Shown: in pieces, positions 12,437 to 24,691 of the stretch
Numbering within the stretch: the stretch's first letter is position 1
Layout: each line of letters begins with the position of its first letter
Assembly (NCBI GenBank): GCA_023374045.1
Contig: CM041778.1
Location: 404,176,438-404,240,437, forward strand
DNA from: Limonium bicolor
Taxonomy: Eukaryota > Streptophyta > Magnoliopsida > Caryophyllales > Plumbaginaceae
DNA: 64,000 nucleotides
Direction of reading: 5' to 3'
Position numbers and translations under genes: made by a program
The notes under the pieces: model-generated
Databases searched by the model: none
Told to the model about the DNA's origin: nothing
Seen by the model: only the letters and a program-made list of their open reading frames with translations

Positions 12437-13820
12437 CTTAAGTGCAGTTTTAAATACAGAAATAGAACCCAAAAACCGTTAGAAATACTTATGCAAAACA
12501 TAATAACAACAAGAGAATCTCTCGCAGAAGAAGCCATTAATAAAACTCAATACAACCACAAACTTGATAAAACTGATTCAAAGAGCAATTAACTTAGTTA
12601 ACCAAAAACTCAAATGCACATAACCTTCAATATAGCAGCGGATCTCAAAATATCCAGGGCATTACCGCCACACCCAATACCCATGGGTGCTCAGGCTGAT
12701 GAACTAAACAACATTAAAACCAAAGTTAACTTTCAAATTATGCGGAAGCAAAATAACGTTAATGTATAAAAACCTTGAGAACATAACAACATCTCTGAAA
12801 CATTGAAATTCAAGACATCGCCTTATTATTACGTGGTCCTAAACTATGTGATTCGCGGTCCCGATCCCCTCAGCTAATCATCCATACCTGCGATCATAAA
12901 ACATAGACAAAACATAGAAAGGATCGCACAAATCAGAAAAACTGAGTAAATTCCACCTCAAGCTGTAAAATACATTTTGGAACACCATTGCCTTTAACAA
13001 ACAGATGAGAGGGTTTACTGAATAGTTAGTGAATTTTTCTAGAAAAACATGACAATACCGAACTGCAGTAGGAGTTCAACAGGAGTAATAACCACAATTC
13101 AACACGGGGTCACCTGTGGGACCCCAAACAACAATTCCAGGACAGTCACCTATGGGACCGTCAAACAACCACCTCACCCTAAGTCCTTAAGTGTGCACAC
13201 CCCCTATGAAACAGCAGTAACATAGAGTAGATCATAGAGCTTAACTGCAACAATGTGTGCAGCGCAAATAATATCAATAATGGGGAGCACCTATGGGCTC
13301 CCAAACAACAGAATACAACCTGTGAAAGACTCCCAAAACCACAATTGAACACCACAATCTCAATCCAATTCCTCAATTCCAAAACGTGGGGAATAATCCC
13401 AAATCTCCAAACCACAACCGAGATAAAACACAACGAACCCTTTTCCAATATTTCGCAAAACCACAATCAAAACCATTGAGCATAGAATTTACCTGGAACA
13501 ACCAAATCCCTCAAGAACCCAACTGCTCCGACTATTGATAGCACTCGTCAACGATATCGACGTCTAGGTAACCAAAATTAACAATCAGAATTCGTCAAGC
13601 CATGAATAGATAACTAAGTAACTAAGTAGAATACATTACCCAACAAAGCTCCTAATTGGCACCAAGGGAAACGATCCAGCAAGGGTAGAGTGAAGAACGC
13701 CGAAGGTAGAATTGAGAACGTGAATTATAAGAACTCAAGGAAGAAGATACGTGAATAAGTTTTTGGTAGAGCAGAAGCGTAGAAGCGTCGTGATGAAGGT
13801 AGACCGTAGTGGGGAAGGTT

Positions 13821-13830
13821 GTTATATAAA
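13821..13830 (-). promoter_or_regulatory. Candidate TATA box of the 3' LTR
   Basis: Plus-strand gttatataaa reads as tttatataac on the minus strand and would place U3 at about 730 bases. The identical site in the 5' LTR is at 23267-23277. Confidence 0.5.
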
Positions 13831-14552
13831 TAAGTAAATTATAGGAAAAAGGGAAATCGATATTGTTAGACAAGTTAAGATTACTATCCTAAAACAAAAG
13901 AGTTAAATAAATACGAAATACAAATAACTCAGAAAAAAATCAAAATAAATACTTAACATTGTAATTTGTTTTTAGGAAACCTATACAACAACATAGCGTT
14001 GAGGAACATCAGGAAGGAAAATAAATCTCTAACAACATTCTTTTAGAAATTCAGAATTAGTTTCCTAGTTTGAATATTGTTGAGAAAGTAGATCGTTGTA
14101 ACAAGATAAGGATGGAATAGAAAATCTAGGAAATAATTAATAAACATTTACTTGGAAGTAGGAAGGAGATTGAAATAAATTAAATAAAGTAAAGTAATAA
14201 TACTAGCAAGGGAATTATAATTGCGTTAGAGAGAGTTCTAGAATACTAATAACAAATATATATAAATTAATTTGAAGAAGTCAAATGGGATTTGAACTCT
14301 ATAATCAGAGATAATTACTAATAGGAAGTAAACTCATATTTGAATTCTAGAAATTAATTAAGTACAAAGGGAAAGTCAATTTGAATTAGAATTCTATGTA
14401 TTTAAAATAAATGTGGAGAGGAAAGTTCTAGGAAGAGGAAAAGTTAATATAGGAGTATCGTTAGTTTCCCTGGGCCACTATATTACTAATTCGGACTTAT
14501 TATTCTGACTATATATTATCGTACTCCTAACCTCAAATTCCCGGGTATTTCA

Positions 14553-14572
14553 TCTCATCCCCCTTAAAAGAA
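14553..14572 (-). promoter_or_regulatory. Polypurine tract of the chromovirus
   Basis: Directly inside the 3' LTR the minus strand reads ttttaagggggatgaga, the usual purine-rich primer site for plus-strand synthesis next to a plant gypsy LTR. Confidence 0.85.
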
Positions 14573-14621
14573 AGCTTCACCCTCGAAGCTAAAACTCATC
14601 CATAAGCGAGAAGTTGCTAAA

Positions 14622-15479
14622 CTAGATACTGACTCGAGTGGTTACCTGATCGAAAAGCTGTGGGTATTTCTTCCTCATTTCCTCCTCTACCTCCCATGTA
14701 GCCTCTTCGATTCCATGATTAGACCATAAGACTTTGACCATACGGATGGACTTCGATCGTGTCTCCCTGGTCTTAGTGTCCATTACTTTGATGGGGTACT
14801 CTTCATAGGATAGATTCTGCTCCAGCTCCAAGACCTCTGGCTGCAACACATGCAAAGGGTCGGGAACATACCGCTTCAACTGGGATACATGGAAGACGTT
14901 GTGAACTTTCTCCAGTTCACAAGGAAGCGCTAGCCGGTATGCCACTTCTCCAACCCTCTCTAAAATCTCATAGGGTCCAACGAACTTGGGACTGAGCTTC
15001 CCTTTCTTCCCGAACCTGGTTACTCCTCTCATGGGTGATACTTTCAGAAAAACTCTATCTCCAACCTCGAACTCAACTGGTCTGCGCTTGAGATCGGCAT
15101 AGGACTTCTGCCTGTCTTGGGCTGCCTTCATTCGTCTCTGGATCATCCGGACTTGCTCCATAGTCTCTTCTATCAACTGAGGTCCCAAAACAACAGTCTC
15201 ACTAATGTCGCTCCAACATAGCGGTGTCCTACACTTCCTCCCATACAAAGCCTCATAAGGAGCCATCTTGATGCTGGTGTGGTAACTGTTGTTATAAGAG
15301 AACTCTATCAGATGTAGCATATCTGCCCACGAACCCTGGAAATCCATCACACATGCTCGAAGCATGTCCTCCAAGGTCTGGATGGTTCTCTCTGTCTGAC
15401 CATCAGTGGATGGGTGAAACGCAGTGCTCAACTTCAACTTGGTGCCCATCGCCTTCTGAAACTGCTGCCCAGAAATGAG
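14622..15479 (-). pseudogene. Integrase C-terminal half plus chromodomain-like tail
   Basis: An open frame of 275 residues is seen from 15449. It contains the integrase catalytic glutamate context ([16 protein letters not shown]), the [10 protein letters not shown] and [12 protein letters not shown] blocks typical of gypsy integrase C-termini, and near the end a chromodomain-like stretch with VKVLW and [17 protein letters not shown], as in Tekay/Del chromoviruses. That tail is known in related elements to bind modified histones and guide insertion into heterochromatin. It is separated from the upstream integrase by one extra base at about 15478-15480, so this half cannot be translated in frame with pol. 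The stop is at 14622. Confidence 0.9.
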
Positions 15480-16938
15480 CTAAGAACCTCGAATCTCTGT
15501 CTGAAATGATGGTCTCAGGTACCCCGTGATATCTCACCACATTTCTGATGTAAGCATCCACCAACTGGCTCATGGACCACGTCTTCTTCATGGGTATAAA
15601 CCGTGCAGATTTAGTGAGTCGGTCCACTATCACCCAAATCTGATTAACTCCTCCCTTCGCCGGTGGTAAACCCATCACAAAGTCCATGGAAATGGAGTCC
15701 CACTTCCACTTTGGGACCTCCAACGGCTGCAATAAACCTCCCGTCCTCTTGTGCTCGAATTTGACCTTCTGGCAGGTAAGGCATCTCGACACAAACTCTG
15801 CAACTTCCCTCTTCATCTTAGGCCACCAAAACATCTTCTTTAGGTCCTTATACAACTTATCACCACCAGGATGAACTGAATAGGGAGTATTATGAGCCTC
15901 CCTCATCTCTCCTTTACCTCCACGCACCCCTGAGGTACACACCAGGCTTCTAAACCTCAAACTGCCGTCACTGTGGGTCTCAAACCCTTCAGCTTTCCCT
16001 TCCTTCATCTTCTCCTTGATGCGCTCCAACTTCGCATCACCCGGCTGTCCCTTGAGTATCTCCCCATAAATGTCGGAAGAGACACTCATATGGTACAACC
16101 TCACCTCACGCTCTAGTACTCCTCCCACCTCCATCACTTCCAAGTTCAGCTTCTCAAAGTCACGAACTAGCTCGTCTGGAAGAACCCACATCGAATTCAC
16201 GGAATGACTTTTCTTCCTACTCAGAGCATCGGCCACTAGGTTAGACTTCCCCTCATGATATAAGATCTCCAAATCATAGTCCTTGATCAGTTCCAACCAT
16301 CTCCTCTGCCTCATATTTAGTTCCTTCTGAGTGAAGATGTACTTGAGGCTTTTGTGGTCGGTGTAGATCTTGCAGGAAACTCCATACAAGTAGTGCCTCC
16401 AAATCTTCAGGGCGAAGACTACTGCTGCAAGCTCTAGGTCGTGCGTCGGGTATCTGGTCTCGTACTCCTTCAACTGTCTCGATGCGTAGGCTATGACTTT
16501 CCCATGCTGCATCAAGACACACCCCAAGCCATACTTGGAAGCATCGCTGAAAACCTCGAATCTGTCTGTCCCCGAAGGCAAAGTCAACATTGGGGTTGTG
16601 GTCAACCTTTCCTTCAACGTCTGAAACGCCTTCTCACAGTCATCATCCCACTGAAACTTGGTTACTTTCTTCATGAGGTTTGTGAGGGGTCTAGCTATCT
16701 TTGAGAAATCCTTCACAAAACGTCTGTAGTACCCCGCTAGACCCAAGAAACTGCGAACCTCCGTCAGATTGCTCGGTTCTGGCCACTCTTTCACCGCTTG
16801 GATCTTGGCCGGATCCACTGAGATTCTGTCCTTGGTGACGATGTGGCCTAGGAATGCCACTCGGTCCAACCAAAAGTCACACTTAGTTAGCTTGGCGTAA
16901 AGCTGCTGCTCTCTCAAAATCTGTAAGACTGATCTCAG
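15480..16938 (-). pseudogene. RT C-terminus, RNase H and integrase N-terminal half
   Basis: An open frame of 520 residues, whose first residues (MWVKTGL and similar) come from the inserted element. Genuine pol begins near [16 protein letters not shown]. In order: the end of RT ([27 protein letters not shown]), RNase H ([45 protein letters not shown]), the integrase HHCC zinc site ([11 protein letters not shown] with CLTCQKVK) and two integrase aspartates (SMDFVMGLP and ISDRDSRF). The frame is lost at the +1 base near 15478. Upstream RT sequence lies on the far side of the 16940-18718 insertion. The motifs make the family clear; the gene is dead in this copy. Confidence 0.95.
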
Positions 16939-16939
16939 G

Positions 16940-18718
16940 TGTAACAGCCCAGTCTTAACCCACATGTGAGATATTGTCCGCTTTGGGCCGCAGCCCGCAC
17001 GGTTTTGTTTCTGAGGGTGATGTACTCACACCACTCAAAAGGCCTCTCACAAGGGGAGAGTATCCCCACACCTATAAGGTGTGGTTCGTGCGCTCTCCCG
17101 GTCGATGTGGGAGGTGACCCCTACACTGGGTATCACACTCTACCCCCCTTGGGAGCCCAGCGTCCCCGCTGGCACACCGACCTGGGCCTGGCTCTGATAC
17201 CACTTTTTCGAGCCTAAAAATAAAAAAAAAAAAGAAATTTTAAATTTTAAGAAGGGTAATGGGTAATGAGGTATGCCCTTGGTAGGGTAGTAATGATTGG
17301 GACCCTAAGAACTTAAGGAATTAAGTTAAGATTAAGTATAAGTTTTAATGTTTAAAGTTAAGTTGTAAGACTAAGTGATAAAGGCTTGAGAGGTTATTGA
17401 GTGGAAGTCCTTAGGGACTAAGTGAGTTAAGTGAGGTGCAAATAACTAATGACCTAAAAATGAATAAATGTTTTAGGTTTGTGAGTTGGGACCCCGAAGA
17501 AGATTAGTCAAACAACGATCGACGGTGAACGGTACAGTCTTTCCTGTGACCTGCTTGCTAACGAGGTGTCCCTCGGCTTGTGTGCTATCTGTTTATTTGC
17601 TATGACTAAGACAAGACAAAGCATGCAACTGGTCAAATTTATTCTCGATGTGAATGTGTTTACTCCACACTAAACCCACGAGCTTGAGAATGTTGCTAAC
17701 TAAGTTTGGTACTTCACTTAGTTAAGGTTAAGAACCTAAGTAACTGTGATTGTTGGTTTTACCCGTCAAGGTTTAACTAACACTTGGTATTAGGCTTTCA
17801 CTAACCATACTTGTGGGGTGGAGTGGAATCCGGATGGTACCAGTCACATGTGTATTGGGGGAGGTCGGTATCTGAATCAGATCCGACTTCCAAATAAGAC
17901 TGGTCATTAGACTCGTCGCCTAGGGTCAACAAATCGACCTGACCACCCGGGCTAAACTGTTTGAGGTGGGAGCACATTAAGATGGCTGGGGGGATCAAGC
18001 CTACCTCCCCAATAAATTAAGAAAGGTAGCTTATCGTCGGATAGTGCACTGCTACCGGCTAGGGTTAACCAAGCCCTACAAAGATAGCAACCAACTAAGG
18101 CTAACCAATCTAATAGTGGAGCGGTTGGCAAGTAAAGGTTAAGAAGATTGTGGAATCTAAGGGGTTAAGAACTAACTCACTTATTAAGGGAACGCCTGAG
18201 TCGTTCGTTTGCTTATGAGCTAATTATGTTCATTGTGGTTGTTGGTTTGTTGTGCTTCACATTAAGCTTATTGCACTATTTATGCTTTCATGTTAATCAA
18301 CTCCCATGCTATCGACAATTAGTCGTCGTAGCCCCCGTTAGCTTGGGGGCCATGGGAGGGTCGTACCAGCATTCGTGTTGACCCCCTTTTGGGGCTGTTT
18401 TTACACTTGCAGGTAGCGGCCGATGAAGTCACACCACGAGAGTAGGAGCGGGTAGCCCTAGTGGGACTTTATTTTGAGTACGGTACGCCGTGCGCCCGTC
18501 TGTTAGTAGTGGAATATGAGATATATTATATGGTTTGAGAATACTTAAAACTCGGATGGTGTATGTATTTTGGATGTTACGGTTTGTAAATATTTAAATT
18601 AAGGTAATTCTTGGTTGTTTAGACCGTAGCTAGGTCCTGGGTTTACTTTATTCCGCTGCGACGTTAAGTATAGTTTGTTATTGCGATAACCACGGTTGGC
18701 TTAGGAGACGGGTTTACA
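16940..18718. mobile_element. Composite 1.78-kb insertion inside chromovirus RT (TRIM-like piece joined to LTR sequence)
   Basis: It begins TGTAACAGCCC and ends GGGTTTACA. The first 260 bases resemble a minus-oriented TRIM-like element: a short LTR-like segment containing a cttataagg-type TATA, then a plus-strand ctacccccctt tract (PPT in reverse), the cccagcgtcc/gctggcac block, and gctctgatacca (tRNA-iMet PBS in reverse) at 17191-17202. Instead of a second short LTR, the next 1.5 kb is plus-oriented LTR sequence related to family A (gctaacgaggt near 17560, gcctagggtcaacaa near 17920, caggtagc near 18410). Only GTG is shared at the two junctions. Confidence 0.6.
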
Positions 18719-21012
18719 CTGTGCTCCTCGTGCTCTTCCTTATCATCCCTGGAGTAGATGAGGATATCGTCTATAAATACCACCACAAACCGGTCTAGAT
18801 AGGGATTGAAGATCCGGTTCATGAGTCCATAAAGACTGCCGGCGCGTTCGTCAAACCAAAGGGCATCACCAGAAACTCAAAATGCCCATATCTGGTCCTG
18901 AAGGCCGTCTTCGGGATATCCTTCTCTGCAACCGTAACTGGTGATATCCCGACCTCAGGTCTATCTTAGAGAAGACTCCTGCACCCTGAAGCTGGTCGAA
19001 GAGGTCGTCGATTCTGGGCAAGGGATACCGGTTCTTCACAGTGATCTGGTTCAGCTCCCGGTAGTCTATGCACAGCCTCATGCTCCCGTCCTTCTTCTTT
19101 ACAAACAAGACAGGAGCTCCCCATGGCGATACACTCGGGCGGATGTATCCCTTCTCTAGTAACTCCTCCAATTGGACTTTCAGTTCCTTCAACTCTGATG
19201 GCGCCATACGGTATGGGGCCTTGGAGATGGGCGCTGCTCCTGGCACAAGGTCGACGCTGAACTCCACCTCCCTGTCTGGCGGCATACCAGGAATCTCATC
19301 TGGAAAGACGTCAGGGAACTCATTCACCACCCGAATCTCTTCTAATGGGCTCGGCGCTCGGTTCAAATCCTGGACATGGCAGAGGTATGCCTGCTGCCCC
19401 TTCTTCACTTGGGAGAGAATTGACATGGCTGAGACTATCTTTACTCCCGGTTTCTTCTCCACGCTACTGTAGGAGACTCTTCGGCCCGCTGGTCCTCTCA
19501 GAATGATCTTCTGCTCTCCACAGTCGATCTTCCCTTTATACTTGCTTAGCCAGTCCATCCCCAAAATAATGTCGAAGTCGGGGAGGACGAACTGGATCAG
19601 GTCAGTTACAAAAGTTTCCCCTTTTATGTCTACCCCCACATCCCTCAATACATGATTACAAGAAATAACCTGCCCCGAGGGTATAGATACTGCTATGGTA
19701 GAAGTCTTACAAGTTTCTAGCCCCAATTTCTTAGCAAATTTCTCAGAAATGAAAGAATATGAAGCTCCAGTATCGAACAAAACACGAGCTGAAGTACCAT
19801 GAACAGAAAAGGTACCTGCTAACACTTCTGCTTCAGCCTCTGCCTCGGCCCGACTCATAACATTAATCCTCCCCGGAGCTCTGCTGCTGTCTCGGTTCTC
19901 CCCTGGACCTCGGTTACCTCCTCCGTTTCCACCCCCCCCATCCACACTGGGGAGCATCCCTCGCTGATTCTGGGCCTGATGCTGGTCTCTACCTCGAGAC
20001 TGGGGGTCTGCTGGTCTGTAGGTCCGGTCTCCCCCTCTCATTCCCTCTCTCTGAATGCCTCCCTGAGGATCCTGGAAGCACTCAAAAGCTCTGTGGCCCT
20101 TCCTGCCACACCGGTAGCACGCCACCAGGTTCCCTTCACAGTCCTTCCCCGGGTGATCCTTGTGGCATCTCCTGCAGTGGAAGTGCCTGCTATGCCCGTT
20201 CTCTGCTCTCTGGGCCTGCCCCTGGGGCCTATCATTCCGCCTCTGGTCATTCCTCTGGTTCACATCGAACCTCCTCCCATCACCTGAGTTAGGCCTCCAC
20301 CTCTTGTCCTGGTGTGGCCTCTGATGTCGGTCGTCTCGACTCCGAGTCTCTTCCCCGTCCTCCATCTTCCTTTTCTGACCCGCCTGTACCTCCCTCCTCT
20401 TCTGCTGCACCCTATACAGGTTAGCAGCCTTTCCATATGCGTCCTGGAGGGTGGGTATCGTCAGCACGCTCAAAGCCTCCTGGAGACTCCAGTTGAGTCC
20501 TCCCACAAATCTCTGCACCTTCGACGCCTCATCAGGGACCATCGTCGGCGCGAACCTTGCCAGCTCTAGGAACTTGGAGTGGTACTCCTTCACACTCCGG
20601 GCCTGCTGTTTGAGCTCCGAGAACTCCAGGTATTTCTGCATCCGGACATGCTCAGGGTAGAATCGCCTTCGCATGGCCTCCTTCAGTGCCTCCCATCCAA
20701 AGTCAGGTCCCGCCAAAAGAGCATCCTTGTTGGCAGACCACCAGATGTCCGCCTCGCTCTTGAAGTAGTACACAGCGGCGTTGACTCTTCTATTAGCAGG
20801 GCAGTTGACCGCCTCGAAGATCTTGTCAAACTCACGCAGCCAATCCTCCAGCAGTACTGGGTCCTCCTCCCCCTTGAATGCAGTTGGCTTCAAGTGGGGA
20901 TTCTCTTCGTGTAGTCTTCTGGCACATTGTCTCGCTGGGCTTGGCGTTGCACAATCTGGCCCAGGTTCAAAGCGAGCTCCTGAAGCTGTCTCATTGGGTC
21001 GTTGGCTGCCAT
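18719..21012 (-). pseudogene. gag, protease and N-terminal RT of the chromovirus
   Basis: The gag start codon is judged to be at 21012 ([14 protein letters not shown]). A single-base loss near 20938 moves it out of the main 675-residue frame (20893-18866). That frame holds the gag capsid region (residues 1-170), a basic linker, a CCHC knuckle [14 protein letters not shown] (259-272), the aspartic protease site LFDTGAS (about 372-378), and RT from about 560, including LCIDYRELN and [13 protein letters not shown]. Two further single-base losses near 18932 and 18826 shift the RT frame before the FIDD catalytic motif (codons near 18762-18773). RT then stops at the 18718 insertion junction. The order and motifs are those of Ty3/gypsy pol; the copy is non-functional. 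Confidence 0.93.
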
Positions 21013-21406
21013 GGTAGTCCTCCCGCTTCTACTTCTGGTGTTGTAGGGGAAATTCAATCGGTCTGCCAGTCTACCCTACTCAAGGTGGACTCCTGATTAT
21101 GAGTCAAGAATTTCAAGGCTTTTAAATCCCCTATAACAATCCCTTCCCAAATATACTACAATCTCACTACCCTAACCCACGGGTAGATAATACAGATATA
21201 ACAATAATACATGTAACAAGTATGATACAATTCCAAAAATTGGTTAGTACACAATAATCCCTGTATACCGTTCAATTATCACACCAAGGTATCCAATATA
21301 ACTCAACAGCTCACAACATACACGTGATCCATCATAACTTCCCCAAACGGCTTGTCCCCCAAATTTTAATCCGGTTACTCAAGTTTTATCTTATTTTGAA
21401 AACAAA

Positions 21407-21418
21407 GCTCTGATACCA
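21407..21418 (-). promoter_or_regulatory. Primer binding site (tRNA-iMet) of the chromovirus
   Basis: The minus strand reads TGGTATCAGAGC three bases inside the 5' LTR. This is the standard plant initiator-Met tRNA primer site. Confidence 0.95.
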
Positions 21419-21421
21419 CCT

Positions 21422-24006
21422 TGTAACACCCTGGATTTTTACCTCAAAACATATCTTACGAAAATACAAAACTAACGGCGCAAACGGCATTAAAAACGGA
21501 CTCCAAACGAGTCCTAGAAGAGCAAAACAAAGTTGGTCCGAACTTGTGTCCGGGCATGGCAAGTTCGGACACAAGCCGAAGAGAAATAGACTGCGGAAAA
21601 CCAAATGTCCGAACTTGTGTCCGGACTTCGAAGTTCGGACACAAGTCGAACTTTTAAAACTCCGGAAAAAAAACCTTACGTGGTCCGAACATTGGTCCGG
21701 ACTTGCAAGTTCGGACATAGGTCGAGACTTGCAATCCGAACCCGTCCTCGCATGATGTCCGAACTTTGAAGTTCGGACATATGTTCGGACACAGCCAAAC
21801 GAAGAAAACACTTGAAACATTCGGGGCCTGTCCGAACATTGATGTCCGGACGGACGTTCGGACAGGTCCTTAAGTGCAGTTTTAAATACAGAAATAGAAC
21901 CCAAAAACCGTTAGAAATACTTATGCAAAACATAATAACAACAAGAGAATCTCTCGAGCAGAAGAAGCCATTAATAAAACTCAATACAACCACAAACTTG
22001 ATAAAACTGATTCAAAGAGCAATTAACTTAGTTAACCAAAAACTCAAATGCACATAACCTTCAATATAGCAGCGGATCTCAAAATATCCAGGGCATTACC
22101 CCACGCCACATACCCATACCCATGGGTGCTCAGGCTGATGAACTAAACAACATTAAAACCAAAGTTAACTTTCAAATTATGCGGAAGCAAAATAACGTTA
22201 ATGTATAAAAACCTTGAGAACATAACAACATCTCTGAAACATTGAAATTCAAGACATCGCCTTATTATTACGTGGTCCTAAACTATGTGATTCGCGGTCC
22301 CGATCCCCTCAGCTAATCATCCATACCTGCGATCATAAAACATAGACAAAACATAGAAAGGATCGCACAAATCAGAAAAACTGAGTAAATTCCACCTCAA
22401 GCTGTAAAATACATTTTGGAACACCATTGCCTTTAACAAACAGATGAGAGGGTTTACTGAATAGTTAGTGAATTTTTCCAGAAAAACATGACAATACCGA
22501 ACTGCAGTAGGGAGCTTTCAACAGGGAGTAATAACCACAATTCCGAACACGGGGTCACCTGTGGGACCCCAAACAACAATTCCAGGACAGTCACCTATGG
22601 GACCGTCAAACAACCACCTCACCCTAAGTCCTTAAGTGTGCACACCCCCTATGAAACAGCAGTAACATAGAGTAGATCATAGAGCTTAACTGCAACAATG
22701 TGTGCAGCGCAAATAATATCAATAATGGGGAGCACCTATGGGCTCCCAAACAACAGAATACAACCTGTGAAAGACTCCCAAAACCACAATTGAACACCAC
22801 AATCTCAATCCAATTCCTCAATTCCAAAACGTGGGGAATAATCCCAAATCTCCAAACCACAACCGAGATAAAACACAACGAACCCTTTTCCAATATTTCG
22901 CAAAACCACAATCAAAACCATTGAGCATAGAATTTACCTGGAACAACCAAATCCCTCAAGAACCCAACTGCTCCGGACTATTGATAGCACTCGTCAACGA
23001 TATCGACGTCTAGGTAACCAAAATTAACAATCAGAATTCGTCAAGCCATGAATAGATAACTAAGTAACTAAGTAGAATACATTACCCAACAAAGCTCCTA
23101 ATTGGCACCAAGGGAAACGATCCAGCAAGGGTAGAGTGAAGAACGCCGAAGGTAGAATTGAGAACGCGAATTATAAGAACTCAAGGAAGAAGATACGTGA
23201 ATAAGTTTTTGGTAGAGCAGAAGCGTAGAAGCGTCGTGATGAAGGTAGACCGTAGTGGGGAAGGTTGTTATATAAATAAGTAAATTATAGGAAAAAGGGA
23301 AATCGATATTGTTAGACAAGTTAAAGATTACTATCCTAAAACAAAAGAGTTAAATAAATACGAAATACAAATAACTCAGAAAAGGAAATCAAAATAAATA
23401 CTTAACATTGTAATTTGTTTTTAGGAAACCTATACAACAACATAGCGTTGAGGAACATCAGGAAGGAAAATAAAATCTCTAACAACATTCTTTTAGAAAT
23501 TCAGAATTAGTTTCCTAGTTTGAATATTGTTGAGAAAGTAGATCGTTGTAACAAGATAAGGATGGAATAGAAAATCTAGGAAGATAATTAATAAACATTT
23601 ACTTGGAAGTAGGAAGGAGATTGAAATAAATTAAATAAAGTAAAGTAATAATACTAGCAAGGGAATTATAATTGCGTTAGAGAGAGTTCTAGAATACTAA
23701 TAACAAAATATATATAAATTAATTTGAAGAAGTCAAATGGGATTTGAACTCTATAATCAGAGATAATTACTAATAGGAAGTAAACTCAGATTTGAATTCT
23801 AGAAATTAATTAAGTACAAAGGGAAAGTCAATTTGAATTAGAACTCTATGTATTTAAAATAAATGTGGAGAGGAAAGTTCTAGGAAGAGGAAATAAGTTA
23901 ATATAGGAGTATCGTTAGTTTCCCTGGGCCACTATATTACTAATTCGGACTTATTATTCTGACTATATATTATCGTACTCCTAACCTCAAATTCCCGGGT
24001 ATTTCA
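21422..24006 (-). repeat. 5' LTR of the chromovirus (2585 bp)
   Basis: On the plus strand it runs from TGTAACACCC to cccgggtatttca. It carries the same hairpin array (21535-21869) and TATA box (23267-23277) as the other LTR. Confidence 0.95.
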
Positions 24007-24330
24007 GCTCAGGACTGCATCTGCTCTGAGATGCTGTCCAAAATGGAGATCAAAACTCAGAGTGACAAGATCGTAGTCCTTCAGAAGTCTGCTAAAAGCG
24101 AAGACTCCCGCTCAGAGCCTCGCCCACTTGCCAAGACCTCAGCGCACAAGAGGAAGCGTAGTCTCTCACCGGTCCAGGATAGGTCGAGGACACGTCTGGA
24201 TACTCAAGCTCAAGACGTTCTTCAATGTGTAAAACTTACTCTTAGGGCTGTCTAGGCTATCCCCGAAGAACCTAGTGTTCAAGATATGGTTCAAGGGGCC
24301 ATAAACTACATAAACAAACACCTAGACTAA
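24007..24330 (+). pseudogene. Decayed coding fragment, possibly the SIRE 3' (env-like) ORF
   Basis: One frame stays open from the chromovirus junction to 24255 (visible Met at 24031). After a single TAG it continues in frame to a stop at about 24330, ending INYINKHLD. It is rich in charged residues with a basic nuclear-localisation-like patch KRKRSLSP and repeated S/E/K/Q residues. I do not recognise the protein. Its position upstream of a SIRE-like PPT suggests the extra 3' ORF found in that lineage. The 5' part is lost at 24007. Confidence 0.4.
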
Positions 24331-24691
24331 GAGTTCTACGCCTCTTAGAGACTTGAGAGTAACAGTGAGCCGCCTTAGACTAAGATAATTTTTGTTTTTG
24401 TTTTTTTGTCCTTATTAAATCTGTTTCAACATTGTTACTTTGATTTTGACATGCATGTAGCACCATCAAATTATATTAATGATACATGCTTTCTTTTACG
24501 AAAGACCTTATTGACACGTCTATCTAGTTCTTGATTAAAAAATTGCAACAAGATCAGAGACATCAAGTCACATCATTCCACTAATCCATCTTCATCACTT
24601 GACACCTAAACCGACATCCTAGACTGCACAAAATGGGTGCAACTCATTTATTACACCTCCCCGATCACTCGGTGGAGCTATCTCTCAGTTG

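Larger units (their letters stand above)
11992..14552 (-). repeat. 3' LTR of the chromovirus (2561 bp)
   Basis: On the plus strand it runs from cgtaacaccc (the first T of the terminal TG has become C) to cccgggtatttca. It is a direct repeat of 21422-24006, separated by small indels. Confidence 0.95.
11992..24006 (-). mobile_element. Ty3/gypsy chromovirus (Tekay/Del-like), defective
   Basis: A 12.0-kb element read on the minus strand: 5' LTR (24006-21422), PBS, gag, protease, RT, RNase H, integrase, chromodomain-like end, PPT, 3' LTR (14552-11992). The LTRs are nearly identical by eye (about 2% differences in the first 400 bases), implying a fairly recent insertion. Coding capacity is broken by at least four single-base indels and a 1.78-kb insertion in RT. 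The five bases outside each end (gagcg and gctca) do not match, so no target duplication is visible. Confidence 0.95.

Noticed and set aside
12045..12472. Several overlapping open frames on both strands in the chromovirus LTR
   Set aside because: They are produced by the hairpin repeats, occur again at 21456-21904, and have no protein motif.
17191..17202. PBS motif as evidence of a full-length autonomous element in the insert
   Set aside because: No second matching LTR and no coding sequence; only a TRIM-like fragment is supported.
19979..20914. Plus-strand frames over gag
   Set aside because: Shadows of the minus-strand gag-protease gene.
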